Assembly (NCBI RefSeq): GCF_000332515.2
Contig: NZ_AOGZ02000014.1
Coordinates: 372,001-436,000, forward strand
DNA: 64,000 nt
Source: Leptospira wolbachii serovar Codice str. CDC
GTDB taxonomy: Bacteria > Spirochaetota > Leptospiria > Leptospirales > Leptospiraceae
Reading direction: 5' to 3'
Below are positions 1 to 8,279 of this stretch, one piece after another. Both the position numbers and the translations under genes were made by a program. Within the stretch, counting starts at the first letter, position 1, and the number at the start of each line of letters is the position of its first letter. A model generated the notes under the pieces. That model was not told the origin of the DNA, did no database searches, and saw only the letters and a list, made by a program, of their open reading frames with translations.

Positions 1-2256
1 AAAACTGAAGAGACGGTTCTATCACCAGATAACAGACACAAGGTGATTCAATGCTTTTTATCTACAGAAGATAATTCGTTTTATTCCCACAATGGAATCG
101 ATTTAAAGGGGATTGCTCGTGCCTTTGTGGTAAACCTAATGGCGGGCCGAGTAAAAGAAGGTGCCTCTACCATCACCCAACAAGTAGCCCGACTTAAATT
201 TTTATCCATCGAAAGATCCATCGCTAGAAAAGCCCGCGAGGCCTGGCTTGCTTTTTTACTAGAACTAACTTATCCCAAAGATAAAATTTTGGAAGTATAT
301 TTGAATGAAATTCCTTTAGGGCATGGAACCATCGGTGTAGGAGCTGCTTCCCGGTTTTATTTTAGAAAGGAAGTCCAAGATATCAGTTGGGGAGAAGCAG
401 CAATCCTTGCCAGTCTTACCACAAGGCCCACACAATTCAGTCCTATCGTGAATCCCGTTTCCAGTATGAATAAGGTGAGAGTCGTCTTTCGCAAGTTAGT
501 CGAGAATGGGAGGATGTCTGTTGCTGATGCAGAAAAAGAATATGCCGCACTCGAAGAATACTATACCAATTTAAATCGTTCTCCAAACGATTCCGCTTTT
601 TCTGACAGGTTAAACCGTTTTCCCTATGTAACCGAATACATTCGAAAAAACCTAATTCGTTCCATTGGATCGGGTCGTTTGTATAATGGTGGGCTTAAAA
701 TTTATTCTACCATCCAGATCCGCCACCAAGAAGAAGCAGAAAAAGCCCTACTTCCGGCACTGCAAAGACAAACTTTAGAATCCAACCAAAGAGCCTTCCG
801 AAATATCGATGCCTTCGATGATTTGTATGGCAGTGGGTATTCTCTCATTGCCGATTTATATGATCTTCCGGATTTTAAATTCCATATCTCTCGGACAGAA
901 CGTACGTTTTCTTCCGCTTACCAAGAAGACCTTAGAGATGAATTCTTCGCATTGAATTTGTTAACTGGGGATGATTTTCTCGGCGACTTAATCGACAAAA
1001 ATTATACTTCGCAAACCACAAAAGACCATCTCCTTCCCGTAGAAGGATCTCTCATTGCCATCCGACCAGAGACAGGATACATCACAGCCATGGTAGGAGG
1101 ATCGGGTTTTCGTTCGGACAACCAACAGATCCGTCCCTTCCAAGCCTTTCGCCAACCAGGTTCTGCTTTCAAACCCATCCTTTATGCAGCGGCCATGGAC
1201 TATTCTGGTAAAAATCCTGACCCTGAAAAAAATGTTACCCCTGCCACTCTCTTTGCCGACTCACCCCTCCAATACTTAATGGAAGATGGAGATGAATGGG
1301 CCCCTGAAAATTATAGTAGTGAATACTCTGGATTTATTTTGTTACGCAAAGCCTTGGAACAATCCAAAAATTCCGTGGCTGTGCGAGTTTTAGAACAAGT
1401 GGGACTTTCCAACCTAATGGAAAGTTTACGAGGACTACTACAACTCCCAGGCAGAGACATTCCTTATAACTTTAGTGTCTCTCTTGGATCTTTTGAGCTC
1501 ACTCCTTATGAATTGACAAGAGCTTATGCGGCCTTGGCATCCGGTGGCAAAACAGTAAACCCAATCTCTGTTTTGTATGTCGAAGACAATGCGGGAAATG
1601 TCATCAAAGACTTCCGTAAAGAATTCGATGAGGACGATCGCAAACAAATTATCTCCAAAGAAGCGGCCTTTCTCATCACTTCCATGATGAAAGATGTTGT
1701 GGAAGAAGGAACAGGACGCGGGGTTTTGTCTTATGGACTGGGGCGAAAAGCTTATGGAAAAACTGGAACTACAAATAACTTTCGGGATGCATGGTTTGTA
1801 GGTTACACCCCTGAGCTTGTGACTTCGGTTTGGTTTGGGTATGATGTGGGAACAATTTCTCTGGGACGAGGGATGACTGGCGGGAAATTAGCAGCTCCCG
1901 TTTGGGGAAGGTTTATGGCCCGTGCCCTCGACCGCGAACCCCACATAGAATTTCCTTGGCTTTCTGAGGTAAAAGTCACCAAAAAGACAGTCTGCCGAAT
2001 GTCTGGCAAACTCCCTAGTAACCAATGCCACGACCTCTTTGAAGAGTATTTTATCCCGCAAACAGCACCAAAAGAGATTTGTAATGACCATGGCTCGTCT
2101 TGGAACGTTGTAGAGACAAAGTCGAACCAACCTTCCACTCCCGTGGTCCATACAGAAAAGAAAAAACAGGAAAAAGTAGAAAAACTACCCACTTCCGCAA
2201 AACCACCGAAGAGAAAAAAATCGGTCTTTAGCGGAGATGAGGAAATCGACTACTAA
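1..2256 (+). CDS. Bifunctional class A penicillin-binding protein (5'-truncated by the window)
   Basis: This enzyme polymerises lipid II into glycan strands and cross-links the peptides on the periplasmic face of the inner membrane. The frame is open from base 1, so the real start and probable membrane anchor lie upstream; a GTG at 43 is only an internal codon. Counting from the first codon, the GT51 transglycosylase has its EDxxF motif with Glu23, followed by the TITQQ region. The transpeptidase has SAFK with nucleophile Ser388, SKN at 455 and KTG at 587. A Cys-containing segment and a Lys-rich tail of about 50 residues follow. All catalytic motifs look intact. It is followed 59 bases later by bactofilin and an M23 peptidase, which suggests a shared role in wall shape. 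Confidence 0.93.
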   Translation, partial: KTEETVLSPDNRHKVIQCFLSTEDNSFYSHNGIDLKGIARAFVVNLMAGRVKEGASTITQQVARLKFLSIERSIARKAREAWLAFLLELTYPKDKILEVYLNEIPLGHGTIGVGAASRFYFRKEVQDISWGEAAILASLTTRPTQFSPIVNPVSSMNKVRVVFRKLVENGRMSVADAEKEYAALEEYYTNLNRSPNDSAFSDRLNRFPYVTEYIRKNLIRSIGSGRLYNGGLKIYSTIQIRHQEEAEKALLPALQRQTLESNQRAFRNIDAFDDLYGSGYSLIADLYDLPDFKFHISRTERTFSSAYQEDLRDEFFALNLLTGDDFLGDLIDKNYTSQTTKDHLLPVEGSLIAIRPETGYITAMVGGSGFRSDNQQIRPFQAFRQPGSAFKPILYAAAMDYSGKNPDPEKNVTPATLFADSPLQYLMEDGDEWAPENYSSEYSGFILLRKALEQSKNSVAVRVLEQVGLSNLMESLRGLLQLPGRDIPYNFSVSLGSFELTPYELTRAYAALASGGKTVNPISVLYVEDNAGNVIKDFRKEFDEDDRKQIISKEAAFLITSMMKDVVEEGTGRGVLSYGLGRKAYGKTGTTNNFRDAWFVGYTPELVTSVWFGYDVGTISLGRGMTGGKLAAPVWGRFMARALDREPHIEFPWLSEVKVTKKTVCRMSGKLPSNQCHDLFEEYFIPQTAPKEICNDHGSSWNVVETKSNQPSTPVVHTEKKKQEKVEKLPTSAKPPKRKKSVFSGDEEIDY

Positions 2257-2315
2257 AAAGGCTTGTCAAGAAGACCGAAAATTTTGATTCTCACAGAAGG
2301 GGAAAAGGAGCAGGA

Positions 2316-2720
2316 ATGGCAATAGGTAAGGATTCCATCAATAGCGTTATCGGACCAGGGTCGATATTTGAAGGTAAGTTTTATATCGCAGGTTCACTTA
2401 GAATCGATGGAAAATTCGAAGGTGATATCAAAACTGAGGATGCACTCGTTATCGGTGAAACCGGTAAAGTAAAAACAAACATCAGCGCAAAAGAAGTCAT
2501 TGTATCAGGTACCCTCATCGGAAACATCAAAGCCGAAAACGAAGTAAAACTCGAAGGTACAGGACGTATGTTAGGTGATATCACTGCTCCTTACTTAGAA
2601 CTTCAAAAAGGTGTAGTAGCAAAAGGAAATATCACAATCACAGGCGGCCAGAAAAAGGACGTTCGTAAGATCGTGGAAGAATCCTTCGGTGGTATTAAAT
2701 CTTTAGATACCAAGGATTAA
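2316..2720 (+). CDS. Bactofilin (polymer-forming cytoskeletal protein)
   Basis: A 134-residue protein made almost entirely of short beta-helix repeats rich in G, I, V and K (for example GSLRIDGKFEGDI), which is the bactofilin core; short charged tails lie at both ends. Bactofilins assemble nucleotide-free filaments at the inner membrane and localise wall enzymes. The ATG is preceded by AAAGGAGC at a normal distance. A LysM/M23 peptidase starts 17 bases after its stop, matching the bactofilin-peptidase pairing known from other bacteria. A bactofilin is reported to affect cell helix pitch in Leptospira biflexa; I cannot say whether this is the same paralogue. A weak TTGTCA-N17-GATTCT promoter-like element lies at 2263-2291. 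Confidence 0.92.
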   Translation: MAIGKDSINSVIGPGSIFEGKFYIAGSLRIDGKFEGDIKTEDALVIGETGKVKTNISAKEVIVSGTLIGNIKAENEVKLEGTGRMLGDITAPYLELQKGVVAKGNITITGGQKKDVRKIVEESFGGIKSLDTKD

Positions 2721-2737
2721 CTAGTCCCTATTAACAC

Positions 2738-3862
2738 ATGCTACTTCGATCCCCAGAAAAGTCTACGATCGGTAAGCATGTGTTACGCTGGGGAAAAGTA
2801 AATGTAATCCAAGTTTCTCCCGGTAAGTATTTTTATAATCTCCAATCACAATCCAGCGTCCTTCATGGAACGATCGACCTCAATCGTAAACGATATCGGA
2901 TCCTTCCTCTTCTCACCTCTTCTTTTATCTTAGCTTTTTTTATCTCCATCATCGTAGACAAACAAACCTACGAAGAAAGTTTAATGGAAAAAGAGTTCTT
3001 AAGTATGTCCACCGAGGTAGAAGAAAACGACGTTAAGGACAAAGAGGCAAAACTTGCCGATGCCAAATACTTACAAGAAACAGAAGATAAAAAAATGGCC
3101 ATCCTTCGATCTGCTGATTTGGATGCGCTTGCAGAAAACAAAAACAAAAAACTAAAAGTCACACAATACAAAGTCAAAAAAAACGAAACTCTATCTGATA
3201 TCGCACGTAGGTTCAAAGTTTCTGCAGAATCCATTGCTGGAAGTTCTGGGATTAACCCAGAAGTGTCTATCCTCCCGGGACAAATCTTAAACATTCCCAA
3301 TAAACAAGGGTTAGTGTATAAGTTAAAAAAAGGCGATACCTTAGCCAAAGTTGCTGACTACTACAAAGTAAAAATCGACGATATTTATTCCGAAAACCAG
3401 TTAGAAGATTATGATCTATTCAAATCGGGCCAAAAGGTATTCCTTCCTGGAGCCGTCATCCCAGACACAGGACCTGTTTGGAGAATCCCTGTGGTATCGA
3501 AAGTCATTACCTCTGGTTGGGGAACACGCTCTTACCCACAATACAAATTTCACATGGCTCTCGATTTACGTGCCAATTACGAATCAGTTTATGCAGCAAG
3601 GAAAGGGAAAGTCACCTATTCCGGCTGGATGGGGGGTTATGGAAACGCTATCATCCTCACGCATGATGATAGTTACCAAACTTTGTATGCCCATAACTCT
3701 AAACTCTTTGTGAAAGAAGGTGATTACGTAAGTGCCGGTAAAGTCATCTCTCGTTCCGGCTGCACAGGATATTGTTTTGGCCCTCACCTCCATTTTGAAG
3801 TCATTAAAGATGGAAAAAACGTAAACCCTACCAAAATCATCAAAGGATTTTCTTACAAATAA
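2738..3862 (+). CDS. Membrane-anchored M23 endopeptidase with two LysM domains
   Basis: A 374-residue wall hydrolase. After a basic N-terminus there is one membrane segment (about 54-73), a charged helical stretch, LysM domains at about 143-187 and 192-237 that should bind peptidoglycan, and an M23 (LytM) domain from about 256. Zinc ligands are visible: His272 and Asp276 in HMALD, and HLH at 350-352, so the enzyme looks active. It should cut cross-links in the periplasm. It lies directly behind bactofilin, its likely positioning partner. No clear ribosome-binding site precedes the ATG at 2738; a GTG at 2779 is an alternative start and would still retain the membrane segment. Confidence 0.9.
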   Translation: MLLRSPEKSTIGKHVLRWGKVNVIQVSPGKYFYNLQSQSSVLHGTIDLNRKRYRILPLLTSSFILAFFISIIVDKQTYEESLMEKEFLSMSTEVEENDVKDKEAKLADAKYLQETEDKKMAILRSADLDALAENKNKKLKVTQYKVKKNETLSDIARRFKVSAESIAGSSGINPEVSILPGQILNIPNKQGLVYKLKKGDTLAKVADYYKVKIDDIYSENQLEDYDLFKSGQKVFLPGAVIPDTGPVWRIPVVSKVITSGWGTRSYPQYKFHMALDLRANYESVYAARKGKVTYSGWMGGYGNAIILTHDDSYQTLYAHNSKLFVKEGDYVSAGKVISRSGCTGYCFGPHLHFEVIKDGKNVNPTKIIKGFSYK

Positions 3863-3879
3863 TTGGGATTCATTTACCT

Positions 3880-4983
3880 ATGAACAAAAACACTCAAACC
3901 ATAAAACATTCAACTTTCCTAATATTCTTAAGTTTCCTGATTAGTCTATTTTTTTCCTGTACCGCAAAAATTGGGGAACAAATCAACAAACGAATTGTGG
4001 ATCCTTTTGATGAAACCAAAATCCTAAATGTTCACTTTGTCACTTCACGCAGAGAAATGACAGTCAAAGATAATTGTGATCCACAAAGTTTCGGATTCAT
4101 TACCGATATCAATCCTCATTACGGAATCTGTTTGGTGAATATCCCTTCCAAACATATCATTGGTGACATCTCTCTCGATAATGCCCAAGACAAAAACCAA
4201 TTCTTTCAATTCAAAGGTCGCATCAACACCGATGATAAAGAATTTTTAACTAAAATCAAATCATCCAACTCTGATGAAGTTTTAGTTTTTGTACATGGAT
4301 TCAATGTTAATTTTGATGAAGCAGTACTTCGTGCAGGACAAATCAAATACGACCTAAAATTCCCTGGGGAAGTTGTGGTTTATTCTTGGCCTGCCGGAGC
4401 CGATGCAGGGATCTTATCGCAAGTGATGGTCAAATCCACTTACGACCTAAATTTCACTGAGGCAAAAGTGAATCGTGAACCATTTGCAAAATTTCTATCG
4501 GACATTACAAATCTTGGTAAAAAAATACATTTAGTGGTTCACAGTATGGGGCACCAAGTCGTGTTACCATCCATTGCTTCTCTATCCAAACAAGGCAAAA
4601 AGAAATTCCTATCCGAGCTCATCCTCAATGCTCCCGACTTTGATAAAAATGAATTTGAACTGATCTTAAGTGACCTAACCAATTCATCAGAACGAATCAC
4701 TCTATATTGTTCTCCTGGAGACAATGCCCTTGTAGCTTCCCAAAAAGTGAATGGAGTGGCACGGGCCGGAATGTGTTTTAAATTTTCTGGAGTGGATGTC
4801 ATCAATGTAAATGAAGTAGATGATCCTGTATTTGGTGTCGGTGGACTTGGACACGGATACTATTCGTCTCGTCCCATCCTCACTGACATCTATCAAGTGT
4901 TACTTGGTGTTTCTGTTGAAAGAAGACTTTTTATCCGAAAGTCCGGCCCAAAAAATGGAGAAAACTTTGTCCTTAGGAAATAA
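3880..4983 (+). CDS. Lipoprotein alpha/beta hydrolase of the DUF900 type
   Basis: A 367-residue predicted lipoprotein. The N-terminus is a hydrophobic signal ending in LFFSC, with Cys27 as the likely lipidation site. The body fits the DUF900 alpha/beta hydrolases: VFVHGFN near 137-142 (oxyanion region), a VYSWPAG segment near 167-173, and a nucleophile elbow HSMGH with Ser222. The substrate cannot be read from the sequence; esterase or lipase-like activity is a family-level guess. It follows the M23 peptidase by 17 bases and may be co-transcribed. Its TAA at 4981-4983 touches the stop codon of the convergent gene with no base between them. Confidence 0.82.
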   Translation: MNKNTQTIKHSTFLIFLSFLISLFFSCTAKIGEQINKRIVDPFDETKILNVHFVTSRREMTVKDNCDPQSFGFITDINPHYGICLVNIPSKHIIGDISLDNAQDKNQFFQFKGRINTDDKEFLTKIKSSNSDEVLVFVHGFNVNFDEAVLRAGQIKYDLKFPGEVVVYSWPAGADAGILSQVMVKSTYDLNFTEAKVNREPFAKFLSDITNLGKKIHLVVHSMGHQVVLPSIASLSKQGKKKFLSELILNAPDFDKNEFELILSDLTNSSERITLYCSPGDNALVASQKVNGVARAGMCFKFSGVDVINVNEVDDPVFGVGGLGHGYYSSRPILTDIYQVLLGVSVERRLFIRKSGPKNGENFVLRK

Positions 4984-6744
4984 CTAAGGCACAAATAGAT
5001 CCTCTCCTTGGAGGAGGGCACGGTTTGTTTTTAAGGGGACCAACCCCTCTTCCTTGTCCTCCATCACTTCCCCCTCTAGGGCTTTAGCCACTACCAGTTT
5101 GAATTTGATCTTCTTTGCCAAATTTAAACTTTCCTTTGCCAGTTGGACAAGCCTGTCCCCACCGGCAATTTGCGGATGACTAGGATTTGCAAGAGAAGCA
5201 AAGACCACATGCCTTGCATAAGTCACACCTGGTTTAGATTTGGGTGGGGCCAATGGTTCCATAGGAATCCAACCAAACCCATCCACCCATACCTCTGCAA
5301 ACTTATGGTTGAAAGTGATTTCTTTGGAGGATTCGGTAGGTAAATAGTTCCAAACCAAACGAGATGGAATTCCTTTACCACGCAACAAAGCCATGGTGAC
5401 GTAAGAATGTTCGGTGCAACCTCCATTATTTTTTTCAATCACTTGGGGTGCTGGTTCGAAACTCCCTGATTTATACGGAATCGAAGCCACATAACCTTGG
5501 GTTTTGGTCAGTACATCTTTTAGGCTAGAACTCTCTTGGAAAAGAGTATTTCTTTTTTCCAAAACGATGGGAGAATTTATTTTTAAAAACCAATCATCTT
5601 GCAGATAACTTTCAAATTCTTTTTTGCTTTGACTTTGATTCAGCGCGATATTTTGTTTTGGATCCAAATTCCATTGGATCTTATACCGAGTGAGTAACGC
5701 GTGATATACGGTCATCTTCCCTGTATCCCCCGCTTTCATAACAGGAATGGTAAGAATCAGTATACGGTTTCCCGCTTCATCCACCTGGAGTTTGGTTTCT
5801 GCGGGAAAACTTTCTTCTCTTAAGGTTTGGGAAGGGATATTTCCTTTCGGCAAAACAAAATGGAACTTGGTTTCAGGAAGATCGACAAGGGCAGTCCATT
5901 GGAATTGGTATTCAATTTGATTTTGGATCGGGGAAAAACGATAGGCCTTAGAACCATCGGCAATTTCTAGAGGGGTTAACAATGGAAAAAACGTATCCTC
6001 AAGTCCCTTCCACTCTCCAAAGGTTTTTGTTAAGGGGTCAAAAATTAGAAAATGATCCGCACCAATCGCTGTTAATTTGAATAAGGCTCTGTGGGAGACA
6101 GGAAACTTTAATTCACTAACACCCGTTTGCTTTTTTGGAGAATACACTTGGATGGTATTTCCCCAAAAAGAAGAGATAAGAAAAATTTCTGACTCGTTTC
6201 GTTTGGTGATTCGCTGCACCGAAGGAAAGGGAAGCGGAGTTTTGGAAATCAATTCTCCCGTGCTTAGGTTGTATGTTTCCAATTGGTTCCCGTCCAATCG
6301 GTAGATTTGGTTTTCCAAACAGACAATGTCTTTCCAAGACTTTCCCTTGTCCGGCCAAACTATTTTTCTTTGCACAGCGAATGTCATTGGATGGATCTCC
6401 CAAAGGGTATTTGCTGTTTGGAAAAAAAGGTTCCCTCGGCACTCCGTCCAACCGGTGACCTTTCCTCTATCCCAGGGAAGTTTCGTCGATTCCCCTGATC
6501 CTAAATTCCAAACAAGGAGGGAAGTTTGTTTTGTGATATCTTTTGTTTGTAAAAATAATCTATCCTCCGAATACAAAATCGATTCAAAAAGTTCCACAGA
6601 TTCTGATTCAGGAAATCTAGGAGAAAGTTTCCAATTGTATTTCGAACGCACTTCTGTCCAAGAGACCGGTTCTTGTGAGAACGTTTCTGCCAATAAAGAA
6701 GGAAGGAAAACTACTAAAAGTAAAATCCAAACTATTTTTTTCAT
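4984..6744 (-). CDS. Exported transglutaminase-like protein
   Basis: A 586-residue protein with a clear signal peptide (first about 20 residues). The N-terminal 330 residues resemble beta-propeller-like repeats, judged only by pattern (repeated short beta strands with W, G and aromatic residues). A transglutaminase-like core follows: GGCTEH with Cys443 and NHKFAEVW with His480. The third catalytic position, usually Asp in a WxxxDP motif, reads Glu496 (WIPMEP). Family members are cysteine proteases or amidases as often as cross-linkers, so the reaction is unknown. It probably acts in the periplasm or at the outer membrane. It is a single gene, convergent with the hydrolase and divergent from the AraC regulator. 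Confidence 0.8.
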   Translation of the reverse strand: MKKIVWILLLVVFLPSLLAETFSQEPVSWTEVRSKYNWKLSPRFPESESVELFESILYSEDRLFLQTKDITKQTSLLVWNLGSGESTKLPWDRGKVTGWTECRGNLFFQTANTLWEIHPMTFAVQRKIVWPDKGKSWKDIVCLENQIYRLDGNQLETYNLSTGELISKTPLPFPSVQRITKRNESEIFLISSFWGNTIQVYSPKKQTGVSELKFPVSHRALFKLTAIGADHFLIFDPLTKTFGEWKGLEDTFFPLLTPLEIADGSKAYRFSPIQNQIEYQFQWTALVDLPETKFHFVLPKGNIPSQTLREESFPAETKLQVDEAGNRILILTIPVMKAGDTGKMTVYHALLTRYKIQWNLDPKQNIALNQSQSKKEFESYLQDDWFLKINSPIVLEKRNTLFQESSSLKDVLTKTQGYVASIPYKSGSFEPAPQVIEKNNGGCTEHSYVTMALLRGKGIPSRLVWNYLPTESSKEITFNHKFAEVWVDGFGWIPMEPLAPPKSKPGVTYARHVVFASLANPSHPQIAGGDRLVQLAKESLNLAKKIKFKLVVAKALEGEVMEDKEEGLVPLKTNRALLQGEDLFVP

Positions 6745-6793
6745 TCGATAATCCTTGCCTTTTTCAGAATGGCTTTTAGAGTTTTTCTAATTT

Positions 6794-7567
6794 ATGGATT
6801 CTCAAAGAAAAGGAAGTCTTTTTTATTTTGGCGAACGAATTCTCCTAGGAACGGTTGGCATTGTCACTGAACCCCACTCTCACTATGCCGTTTCTATCTT
6901 AGTATCTCTCCGTGGATCCTTTCATTTGTATACCGATGACAATGTTGTGATTGAATCGGAAGGGATCATCATTCCCCCAAATTATTACCACAGATTGGAT
7001 GGGTCAAACTCAGAAATGGTCATCATCCAATTGGATCCAAAATCGGAAGAATACAAACGGATTGTAATGGACCAGTCGCCAAAAACAATTGATCCAGATA
7101 CCAGGTTAAAAATTCAGAATATCGCTAATCCATTGTTTGGTGAAACATTGACCTGTGAGTCAGCAAGGTCCCTCTACAACCAAATCCTTTCTCTCCTTGG
7201 TTCAGAAACTGTTTCGAAAAAATATGATGAACGAATTGAGATGGCAATCCAAAGAATCAAAGAAAAAATCCCAAACCCTGTGACTCTTGTAGAACTTTCA
7301 GACATTTCGGGAATCTCCACCGATCGTTTTATGCACTTATTTAAAGACAATATGGGAATTCCTCTAAGGCAATATCTATTGTGGCAACGCCTACATATAG
7401 CCGCAAAACTTTTGCAAGGTGGCGAAAATCTTACAACTGCATCTCATGCCGCTGGTTTTAGTGACCAATCCCATCTGTCTCGAACCTTCAAAAAGATGTT
7501 TGGAGTCAAACCCTCTCTATTTTTGGGAAGCCAGTCACTCAGTAAGGTATGTTTTTGTGAAGATTAG
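6794..7567 (+). CDS. AraC-family transcriptional regulator
   Basis: A 257-residue DNA-binding regulator. Residues up to about 110 form a cupin-like sensor domain (HSHYAVS, then G and P spaced as in small-molecule cupins). The last 100 residues carry two helix-turn-helix motifs typical of AraC proteins (VELSDISGISTDRFMHLFK, then AASHAAGFSDQSHLSRTFKK). It stands alone, divergent from the transglutaminase-like gene with 49 bases between starts, so that gene or itself is a possible target. The ligand is unknown. Its 3' end converges on the terminator of the fbaB-malQ operon. Confidence 0.9.
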   Translation: MDSQRKGSLFYFGERILLGTVGIVTEPHSHYAVSILVSLRGSFHLYTDDNVVIESEGIIIPPNYYHRLDGSNSEMVIIQLDPKSEEYKRIVMDQSPKTIDPDTRLKIQNIANPLFGETLTCESARSLYNQILSLLGSETVSKKYDERIEMAIQRIKEKIPNPVTLVELSDISGISTDRFMHLFKDNMGIPLRQYLLWQRLHIAAKLLQGGENLTTASHAAGFSDQSHLSRTFKKMFGVKPSLFLGSQSLSKVCFCED

Positions 7568-7595
7568 AATTGGATTTTAAGATTTGGTCTAAGAT

Positions 7596-7637
7596 AAAAA
7601 AAAATGCCAATGGGTGAGAGATATTCCCCACCCACTG
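7596..7637 (-). terminator. Intrinsic terminator of the fbaB-malQ-Mpo1-like transcript
   Basis: On the minus strand a 9-bp stem (CAGTGGGTG with CACCCATTG, one G-T pair) and a 12-base loop are followed by GCA and nine T. It lies 22 bases past the stop of the Mpo1-like gene. There is no T run on the plus strand, so it acts for the minus-strand operon. Confidence 0.8.
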
Positions 7638-7658
7638 AATCATATTTAGAAATTCTTC

Positions 7659-8267
7659 TTATGCAGCTTTATGAGAGAAGTCTTTCCAAACTCCACGCGC
7701 TTTCAGTTCGTTATCCACGGCCGCTTTCAAATCCAATCGATATCCCAACTCAAAGAAAACATCTGCCACCACAAATAGCGGGGCAGACACGAGTGCTTGG
7801 AATAGATTGTCAAAAAGTGCAGGCCGACTTTTTTCAAAAATAAAATGTCCGTAGAACTGCGCTCCCCATCCAATCACTTGGCCGAGGCCAAATATCGTCC
7901 AAGCAGTGGTTGCCGGCAGTTGCGCCGTGATCCATTCAGAGGTAACAAATAGTCCCCCAAACACAAGAGTCGCTACAAATGCAAACACCACATCCAAAGT
8001 ATAATAGTAACCAAGCACTGCTAAAGTAAACACAAGGGATGCAGAGACGTGGAAGCCATTGTATTCAAAAAGACTAAAACGGCTGAGAACAACAAACAAA
8101 GTGAAGGTGATTGTAGGAACCCCAAGCACATGGATCAATACGTTACGTTTTTCCTGATGGTAAGCGGAATAAAACGCCATTTCTTTTGCAAATCTCAAAG
8201 GAGACCTCCGGGTGTAAAGATCCATACTACCAGAAACGGACTCATCAGACTTGAACGAACCTGTCAT
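7659..8267 (-). CDS. Mpo1-like (DUF962) multi-pass membrane protein
   Basis: A 202-residue protein with about five hydrophobic segments. It matches the DUF962/YGL010w family: YHQEKRNVLIHVLGVP near the start and GHFIFEKSRPAL in the second half, with His residues conserved in the family. Yeast Mpo1 is an Fe(II)-dependent dioxygenase in fatty acid alpha-oxidation; bacterial members are uncharacterised, so the reaction here is unproven. The gene starts 12 bases after the malQ stop and is followed by a strong terminator, so it is probably the last gene of the fbaB-malQ transcript. The link to sugar metabolism is positional only. Confidence 0.78.
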   Translation of the reverse strand: MTGSFKSDESVSGSMDLYTRRSPLRFAKEMAFYSAYHQEKRNVLIHVLGVPTITFTLFVVLSRFSLFEYNGFHVSASLVFTLAVLGYYYTLDVVFAFVATLVFGGLFVTSEWITAQLPATTAWTIFGLGQVIGWGAQFYGHFIFEKSRPALFDNLFQALVSAPLFVVADVFFELGYRLDLKAAVDNELKARGVWKDFSHKAA

Positions 8268-8279
8268 AGAGCTAAAAAA

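Noticed and set aside
1438..2192. Minus-strand reading frames opposite the penicillin-binding protein
   Set aside because: They are shadows of the intact transpeptidase coding sequence.
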